Shown: positions 21,934 to 26,663 of the stretch, one piece after another | How positions within the stretch are numbered: the first letter of the stretch is position 1 | Layout of the letters: every line of letters starts with the position of its first letter | DNA from: DSUN01 sp035527715 | GTDB lineage: Bacteria; Planctomycetota; PUPC01; DSUN01 | Assembly: GCA_035527715.1 (NCBI GenBank) | Contig: DATKZY010000198.1 | Coordinates: forward strand, 1-26,663 | Reading direction: 5' to 3' | Length of the DNA: 26,663 bases | The notes under the pieces: model-generated | What the model was told of the DNA's origin: nothing | Databases searched by the model: none | What the model saw: only the letters and a program-made list of their open reading frames with translations | Translations under genes and position numbers: made by a program

Positions 21934-22245
21934 CTACCGCTTGACGCTCAGCACCTGCCAGCCCTTCTCCGTCTTCGCGAACGTGACGCTCCAGGTCGGC
22001 TTCAGGCCGTACAGGCCGTCCTTGGTCGCCATCCGCACCTTAGCCACTGCCGTGTCGCCCGTGACCTGAAGGGATTCGAACTTCTCGGGCTTCATGTCCA
22101 TCGAGCCGACGCGGAGGTACTCGACGAGTGCGGCCTCGAAGGGCGCCGGGTCGGCCTTCTGCGCCGTCCCTGCCTCCTCGCCCCCGCCGCACCCCGCCAG
22201 CACGAGAGCGCACCATGCCACCGCCACTCCGATCGAGGTTCTCAC
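21934..22245 (-). CDS. Small lipoprotein with NTF2/cystatin-like domain
   Basis: The 103-residue protein starts at GTG 22245 with a lipoprotein signal peptide ending in the lipobox LVLAGC, so the mature N-terminus is a lipid-modified Cys followed by GGGEEAG. The rest (DPAPFEAALVEYL, FESLQVTGDTAVAKVRM, TWSVTFAKTEKGWQVLSVKR) looks like a small NTF2/cystatin-type fold. It closely parallels the exported domain of the symporter at 18632 (DPAPFKKALEEHV, FEELRPRGMLAEAVANV, TWSVEFELKDGAWQVTKI). The longer upstream frame would lack a signal peptide and pass through the promoter. Function unknown; it may bind a ligand or a partner in the periplasm. Confidence 0.65.
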   Translation of the reverse strand: MRTSIGVAVAWCALVLAGCGGGEEAGTAQKADPAPFEAALVEYLRVGSMDMKPEKFESLQVTGDTAVAKVRMATKDGLYGLKPTWSVTFAKTEKGWQVLSVKR

Positions 22246-22292
22246 GGCTCGGTCTCCGAGGGGTCCGGGCGAACGGGTTGTGCTTCGGGGGA

Positions 22293-22321
22293 AGTATAGG
22301 CGATGCGGCGGCACGGCGCAA
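22293..22321 (-). promoter_or_regulatory. Promoter of the lipoprotein gene
   Basis: On the minus strand TTGCGC (22321-22316), 17 bp, TATACT (22298-22293). The transcript would start near 22286, about 40 nt before GTG 22245. This supports the short gene model. Confidence 0.55.
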
Positions 22322-22358
22322 GCGGCGGCAGGGGCCATGCTCGCGCGCGTCTCGTGCC

Positions 22359-22387
22359 TTGACCCCGTGCGGGCAGCGCAGTATACT
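22359..22387 (+). promoter_or_regulatory. Promoter of the TPR/FG-GAP gene
   Basis: TTGACC (22359-22364), 17 bp, TATACT (22382-22387). The transcript would start near 22394, 43 nt before ATG 22437. It is arranged back to back with the lipoprotein promoter. Confidence 0.6.
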
Positions 22388-22436
22388 GTGGGCATACGCC
22401 CCCACGTCCCGCAAGCCTCTGAGGAGCCAAGGCTCG

Positions 22437-24653
22437 ATGAGAATCTCCCGGACATGGATGCTGGTGGTGGCCCTGGGCGGCGCCGGCCTCGTGGCGGCCG
22501 AGGGTGGCGGCCTGCCCGATGAGGGGGTGATCGGCGAGCAGATGCGCGCCGGCCGCGCGCTCTTCGAGGAGGGGAAGTTCGAGGCCGCGCTCGGGAAGTT
22601 CCAGGAACTGCTGAAGCTCAACGACAGCCACAAGCTGGCGAACCACTACCTCGCGCGCATCCAGGCCCGCCTCGGGCACTTCCGGCCCGCCATTGACACC
22701 CTCCGCAAGCTCCAGAGGCTGGGCGTCTCGCTGCGCCACCAGGACATGCAGACCACGCTCGAGATCGTGATCAGCGGCGTCCAGGCGGTCAAGGAACTCA
22801 AGGAGCGCAGCGACCTGCTCATCCACCTGCGCGAGACGATCCAGGGGCTGCCCCTGGAGCTCGAGCAGCAGATTGACGCCCACCTGATGGCCATCTACGC
22901 CAAGCTGGGCGAGACCCACCTGCACGACATCGTGAAGAACCGCTTCTTCGCCAACAAGCCGGTGCCAGGCGGCGTCTACTTCCTCGCCGCCAGGACCTAT
23001 CTGGTCTACGACGTGAACCTGCCCGTCGCGGCCAGCTACTTCGAGCAGGCGGTGGACGGCTTGAAGGGCCGGGGCATCCGCCCGACGGGCAACCCCGAGC
23101 GCGACCGGTTCCTGGCCTACCAGCGCGACGCGGAGGCCGCCGTGGCCGAGGACTTCCTGGCCTACACCTACCACGCCGCCAAGATCACCGACTCCGCCAA
23201 GAACCGCTTCCTCGCCACCGAGCACAACCCAAAGACCACCTTCGCCGACGTCACGGCGGCCGCCGGGCTGGCCGACGTGCGCAGCGCAAGGGTCGCCGTC
23301 GGCGACTTCGACAACGACGGCCTCGAGGACCTCTGCGCCAGCGGCCGAATCTTCAGGAACGTGGGCGGCAAGTCGTTCAAGGAGGTGACCAAGGAGGCCG
23401 GCGTGGACCCCGAGAACGTGCTGGCCGCCCTGTGGCTCGACTTCGACAACGACGGACACCTCGACCTCTTGTGCGCCTCGTTCCCCAAGATGCGCCTGTG
23501 GCGCAACCAGGGGAAGGGCACGTTCACCGACGTCACGGCCGACGCGGGCCTCGACTACGCCTTCCCCGGCCCGCCCGAGGCCCTGGCGGCCTGCGACTAC
23601 GATGGCGACGGCCACCTGGACCTCTTCGTCGGCTGCTTCGAGCACCCATCGCGCCCATCGGTCGGCCAGCCCGCCTTCCTCTTCCACAACAGCGGCAAGG
23701 GCCGCTTCGACGACGTCAGCAAGGCATCCGGGATCGCGGGACGCAGCAACTACTGCGCCCGCGGCGCCGCCTGGGGCGACTTCAACAACGACGGCCGCCC
23801 CGACCTCTGCGTCGCCAACTACCGGCTCCAGCCCAACCAGCTCTGGGTGAACCAGGGCAACGGCCAGTTCACCGACGAGGCGCAGGCCCTCGGCGTCCGG
23901 GGCATCCCCGGCACCGGCCAGCTCGCGCAGGCCTTCGGCCACAGCGTGGCCTGCGCCTGGGGCGACATGGATAACGACGGCGACCTCGACCTCGGCGTCA
24001 CCAACGTCGCCCTCACCCGCTTCCTCGAGTTCGCCGACCCCACCGCCCTCTACTTCAACGGCGGGCCGAAGGACGGCTGGCGCTTCCGCGATGGCCTCCC
24101 CGCCTCCAGCATCCGCAGCCAGGAGATGAGCGCCGAGATGGGCTTCTGCGACGTGGATAACGACGGCGACCTCGACATCCTGCTCACCGCCATCTACAAG
24201 GAGCGGCCCACCGCTCTCTACCAGAACGTCGGCAGCGGCAAGTTCCAGCCCATCACCTGGCGCGCCGGCCTCCTCGGCTTCAACGCCTGGGGACAGGCCT
24301 GGCTCGACAAGGACAACGACGGGGACATGGACGTGGTGCTCGGCAGCGTCGGCGGCCTCATCCTCTTCGAGAACCGGGCCCGCGACACCTCCTGGCTGCG
24401 GGTGCAACTGGCCGGCAAGCGCAGCAACCGCCTCGGCATCGGCGCGCGCATCACCGTCGTCGCCGGCGCCCTCACCCTCATCCGCGAGGTCCAGTGCGGC
24501 GCACGCTCCGCCTCGCAGGACTCCCCGATCGCCCACTTCGGCCTCGGCAGCCACAAGGGCGCCGCCGACATCACGGTGCGCTGGCCCGACGGCCACGAGC
24601 AGACCCTCGCCGGCAGCCCCGTCAACAAGCTGGTCAAGGTAGAAGAGCAGTAG
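22437..24653 (+). CDS. Exported TPR - FG-GAP/VCBS repeat - ASPIC/UnbV protein
   Basis: The 738-residue protein has a short signal peptide (MRISRTWMLVVALGGAGLVAA), then a TPR-like helical part (about 30-270, e.g. GRALFEEGKFEAALGKFQELLKLNDSHKLANHYL). From about 285 to 640 come seven FG-GAP/VCBS-type calcium-binding loops: DFDNDGLEDL, DFDNDGHLDL, DYDGDGHLDL, DFNNDGRPDL, DMDNDGDLDL, DVDNDGDLDI and DKDNDGDMDV, as in beta-propeller proteins. The C-terminus (about 660-738) is an ASPIC/UnbV domain (GIGARITVVAG, HFGLGSHKGAADITVRWPDG). Such proteins are common in Planctomycetes and relatives and act outside the cytoplasm, probably in binding. GAGGAG (22421-22426) sets the start; the longer frame upstream is excluded by the promoter. 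Confidence 0.85.
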   Translation: MRISRTWMLVVALGGAGLVAAEGGGLPDEGVIGEQMRAGRALFEEGKFEAALGKFQELLKLNDSHKLANHYLARIQARLGHFRPAIDTLRKLQRLGVSLRHQDMQTTLEIVISGVQAVKELKERSDLLIHLRETIQGLPLELEQQIDAHLMAIYAKLGETHLHDIVKNRFFANKPVPGGVYFLAARTYLVYDVNLPVAASYFEQAVDGLKGRGIRPTGNPERDRFLAYQRDAEAAVAEDFLAYTYHAAKITDSAKNRFLATEHNPKTTFADVTAAAGLADVRSARVAVGDFDNDGLEDLCASGRIFRNVGGKSFKEVTKEAGVDPENVLAALWLDFDNDGHLDLLCASFPKMRLWRNQGKGTFTDVTADAGLDYAFPGPPEALAACDYDGDGHLDLFVGCFEHPSRPSVGQPAFLFHNSGKGRFDDVSKASGIAGRSNYCARGAAWGDFNNDGRPDLCVANYRLQPNQLWVNQGNGQFTDEAQALGVRGIPGTGQLAQAFGHSVACAWGDMDNDGDLDLGVTNVALTRFLEFADPTALYFNGGPKDGWRFRDGLPASSIRSQEMSAEMGFCDVDNDGDLDILLTAIYKERPTALYQNVGSGKFQPITWRAGLLGFNAWGQAWLDKDNDGDMDVVLGSVGGLILFENRARDTSWLRVQLAGKRSNRLGIGARITVVAGALTLIREVQCGARSASQDSPIAHFGLGSHKGAADITVRWPDGHEQTLAGSPVNKLVKVEEQ

Positions 24654-24719
24654 TCGGAGTGTTTGGGGGCGCCGACGCGGCGTGGGACGGATGGCCTCCC
24701 CAAGCCCCTCCCCGCCGCG

Positions 24720-25862
24720 CTACCGCTGTGGGGGAGCGGGTCGCACGACGAGCCGGAACACCTGCTGCCCCTCGGCCTGGCAACGGTCCAGGAGCTTCAG
24801 GCGCCGCTCGAGTTCGGCGTGGAGCGAGCGCGTCTGGCTCAGCGCCTCCTGCAACTCGCCCGCGCGGCGCGGCAGTTGCGCCCGCTCGCCCCGGAGGGCA
24901 TCGAGCCTGCCTCCCAGCAGGGCCTCCCACCTCAGCTCCAGGTCGGCGTGGCGGGTCCTCACGGCCCGGTGCTCGGCCTCGAGGACCTCGCGCAGGCGCT
25001 CGATGGGCACTGGGGCAACGTAGCCGCGGCGCCGATCCGTGCTCAGCATGAGCACCTGCCCGCGCTGGAGCGGCACCCCCGCGACCTGCCTGCCGGGCAC
25101 CAGCACGCGCGCCGCGCCGTCGTGCGCCGCCAGCGTGACCATGCCCCGGAACGGCTCCGCGCCCGTGGGCGACTGCTTCGCGCCCGGCTCCGGGGTCACG
25201 TGCAGGCTCACCACCCCAGGGCCGGCCGCCACGTTCGCCAGCGGCGAGGCGACCATGGGCGTCGCTTCGCTGCCCGAGCCGCGGCAGTACACCTCCCCCC
25301 GCACGAGCTGAAGCGCCGTGCCGCTACGCGGGTCCATGATGCGGACGAGCGTCAGCGGCGCGAGGGCCACGCGCAGCCGCCCGCCCGCGAGCGCCAGCGT
25401 GGCGCCGCTGTCGGCCGGCGTCGCCACCAGGTCGCCCGCGGCAAGCCGCGAGGCAGGCCCCAGGCGCCGAGCCGTCGGGCCCACCACCGCCGCGGCCCCG
25501 TTCTCCACCCACGCGGTCGAGCCGCGGTGCAGGAAGCCGTAGCCCGCCATCACCAGCAGGGCCGCCGCGGCGGCCATCGCGGCGTAGCGGAGGAGGCGGC
25601 CCCTGAGCGTCTCGGGCCGCTCCTCCTCGGGCGGGGCCACCTGCGCCCGCACGCGGGCCATCGTGCGCTCGACGAAGCCCTCGGCGGCCCGGTGGGGGGC
25701 GAGCGCTGCCTCGAGGGCGCGAAGCTGGGCGCGGGCCATCTGCACCCGCTCGCGGCAGGCCGCGCACTCGGCCGCGTGGGCATCCGCCTCGGCCAGCTCG
25801 GCCTCGGCCAGCTCGCCGGCCACGAGCAGCTCCGCAATGTCGTCGAACCGTTCGCAGTTCAT
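24720..25862 (-). CDS. Membrane anti-sigma factor with zinc finger, FecR-like domain and coiled coil
   Basis: The 380-residue product starts MNCERFDDIAELLVAGEL and carries the zinc anti-sigma motif H29-x3-C33-x2-C36 (HAAECAAC), which binds ECF sigma factors. One membrane helix lies at about 91-111 (LRYAAMAAAAALLVMAGYGFL). The outer part (about 115-285) looks like a FecR domain: GDLVATPADSGATLALAGGRLRVALAPLTLVRI, then LQLVRGEVYC. The end (about 285-365) is a charged coiled coil. It would hold the sigma factor at the membrane and release it on an outside signal. It starts 11 bp after the sigma gene, and AAGG is the only ribosome binding site hint. Cys3 may also join the zinc site. Confidence 0.78.
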   Translation of the reverse strand: MNCERFDDIAELLVAGELAEAELAEADAHAAECAACRERVQMARAQLRALEAALAPHRAAEGFVERTMARVRAQVAPPEEERPETLRGRLLRYAAMAAAAALLVMAGYGFLHRGSTAWVENGAAAVVGPTARRLGPASRLAAGDLVATPADSGATLALAGGRLRVALAPLTLVRIMDPRSGTALQLVRGEVYCRGSGSEATPMVASPLANVAAGPGVVSLHVTPEPGAKQSPTGAEPFRGMVTLAAHDGAARVLVPGRQVAGVPLQRGQVLMLSTDRRRGYVAPVPIERLREVLEAEHRAVRTRHADLELRWEALLGGRLDALRGERAQLPRRAGELQEALSQTRSLHAELERRLKLLDRCQAEGQQVFRLVVRPAPPQR

Positions 25863-25873
25863 TCCACTTGCCT

Positions 25874-26473
25874 TCACTTCGGCCCCGCGAGCCGCTCCAA
25901 GCGGTCCCGCAGAAGCTTGTAAGCCCTTGCCAGGCGGCTGGTTACAGTGCCAAGCGCCAGCCCCAGCCTGTCCGCGACCTCCTGGCAACTCAAGCCATCC
26001 ATGTGCTTGAGCACCAGCGTGACGCGGTACGGCTCGGGCAACCGGTCCAGGCTCTCCAGGAGCAGGCGAGCGGCCTCCTCCTGCTCCGCCGCCGCATCGG
26101 GCCGCTCCACGGGCGAGCGGTGCGGCATCAGGGCGTCGGCATCGGGGTCCTGCGCGCCCTCGCCATCCAGCGACGCCAGCCGTCGCCGCGACCGATGCCA
26201 GTCCACACACACGTGGCTCGCGATGCCAAGGAGCCAGGACGAGAAGGCCGCGGGCTCCCGCAACGAGGCCAGCATTCGGAACGCCCGCAGAAACGTATCT
26301 TGTGCCAGGTCCTCTACTTCCGTCGAGGGCACCCGAGCGGCGATGAAGCTGGCCACCAGGTTCTTGTAGCGGCTCACCAGCTCGCCAAACGCCTCGGTGT
26401 CGCCCTCGAGCACATCGGCCACGAGGAGGGCATCCGCCACCGGGATTGGCTCGCCATTGTCCACGGGTGTCAC
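25874..26473 (-). CDS. ECF-family RNA polymerase sigma factor
   Basis: The 199-residue protein has sigma region 2 (EAFGELVSRYKNLVASFIAAR, then VEDLAQDTFLRAFRMLASLREPAAFSSWLLGIA) and region 4 (LDRLPEPYRVTLVLKHMDGLSCQEVADRLGLALGTVTSRLARAYKLLRDRL). The linker between is rich in Asp and Pro. These sigma factors direct transcription of a small regulon, often including their own gene. The start is GTG 26473 without a visible ribosome binding site; GTG 26464 is possible. The adjacent gene encodes its anti-sigma factor. Target promoters cannot be named from the window. Confidence 0.9.
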   Translation of the reverse strand: MTPVDNGEPIPVADALLVADVLEGDTEAFGELVSRYKNLVASFIAARVPSTEVEDLAQDTFLRAFRMLASLREPAAFSSWLLGIASHVCVDWHRSRRRLASLDGEGAQDPDADALMPHRSPVERPDAAAEQEEAARLLLESLDRLPEPYRVTLVLKHMDGLSCQEVADRLGLALGTVTSRLARAYKLLRDRLERLAGPK

Positions 26474-26548
26474 TTACTAAGTCGTTGCACGACGGCGGAT
26501 TGCTGCATGGGCCGCCGGCGCACACGCGCCAGGCGGCCCAACCACCAG

Positions 26549-26577
26549 ATGATACCGCTCCTGGCGGCCCAATGCAA
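26549..26577 (-). promoter_or_regulatory. Promoter of the sigma/anti-sigma operon
   Basis: On the minus strand TTGCAT (26577-26572), 17 bp, TATCAT (26554-26549). This is a housekeeping-type promoter, so basal expression need not depend on the ECF factor itself. The leader to GTG 26473 is about 70 nt and contains GC-rich inverted repeats. Confidence 0.5.
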
Positions 26578-26623
26578 GCGCAGTCGCCCTGCCTGCCGGC
26601 CTTCCCTCACGGCCTCAGAATCA

Positions 26624-26661
26624 CAGAATGCCAACTCCCCCTCTCAGGGGTTGGCACTCTG
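26624..26661. other. Interrupted hairpin at the right edge
   Basis: CAGA-A-TGCCAA-CT-CCCC (26624-26640) pairs with GGGG-TTGGCA-C-TCTG (26647-26661) around a 6-nt loop, with one mismatch and a 2-nt bulge. It lies upstream of the sigma gene promoter. It may belong to a gene beyond the window (terminator or leader) or be a dispersed repeat. No T-tract is visible before the window ends. Confidence 0.45.
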
Positions 26662-26663
26662 AG

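Noticed and set aside
22246..22455. Longer N-terminus of the lipoprotein
   Set aside because: The extra 70 residues would place a lipoprotein signal peptide internally and cross the TTGCGC-17-TATACT promoter.
22242..24596. 784-codon open frame on the minus strand
   Set aside because: It is the antisense of the TPR/FG-GAP/UnbV gene. Its product is rich in Ala, Val, Glu and Gly without a recognisable domain, as expected in high-GC DNA, and the plus-strand gene has clear motifs and a promoter.

Overview
The window is GC-rich DNA that codes almost edge to edge on both strands. It looks like a chromosomal contig of an environmental Planctomycetota or related PVC-group bacterium. The main reason is five consecutive secreted proteins ending in a PEP-CTERM (exosortase) sorting tail. 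Supporting signs are an FG-GAP/UnbV protein with an N-terminal TPR-like part, a right-handed beta-helix protein, an SSS symporter with a periplasmic extension, and an ECF sigma factor paired with a FecR-like anti-sigma factor. The taxonomy is an inference. No rRNA, tRNA, CRISPR array or transposase was seen.

Layout. (1) 156-3687, plus strand: a housekeeping run rimI - ndk - hemB - FMN-binding TPR protein - small Cys-rich DUF1284-like protein, behind a TTGACA-17-TATCGT promoter. (2) 3705-4913, minus: nagA with its own promoter. (3) 4914-5633: a 720-bp gene-free region holding two identical 40-bp palindromes, a 22-bp-stem nested hairpin, repeated CATGTTG half-sites and a candidate sigma-54 (GG-N10-GC) promoter. 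(4) 5634-13433, plus: five tightly packed PEP-CTERM genes (A to E), built by shuffling a few beta-rich modules and two types of sorting tail. (5) 13444-14330, minus: a macro-domain gene overlapped by an addiction-module (TIGR02574-like) antidote gene. (6) 14405-18553, plus: a glycyl radical enzyme (GRE) of unknown substrate carrying an in-frame palindromic-repeat insertion, a PIN-toxin/small-partner pair with its own promoter, then the GRE-activating radical SAM enzyme. (7) 18559-21888, plus: a Na+/solute symporter and a secreted beta-helix protein. (8) 21934-24653: a divergent pair, a small lipoprotein (minus) and a TPR/FG-GAP/UnbV protein (plus). (9) 24720-26473, minus: an ECF sigma factor and its membrane anti-sigma factor.

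How the genes fit together. The first block combines general metabolism (ribosomal protein acetylation, NTP supply, heme precursor) with a putative exported flavoprotein. The PEP-CTERM array is best read as one transcription unit for surface or matrix proteins, whose exosortase lies outside the window. The GRE and its activase form one functional pair for anaerobic radical chemistry, and the symporter next door could import the substrate (inference). The symporter's extra N-terminal domain resembles the small lipoprotein encoded 3 kb away.

Promoters of the form TTGnnn-16/17-TAnnnT can be read upstream of most transcription units, so most are probably served by the housekeeping sigma factor. 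The PEP-CTERM array is the exception. No clear intrinsic terminators (GC hairpin plus T-tract) were found.
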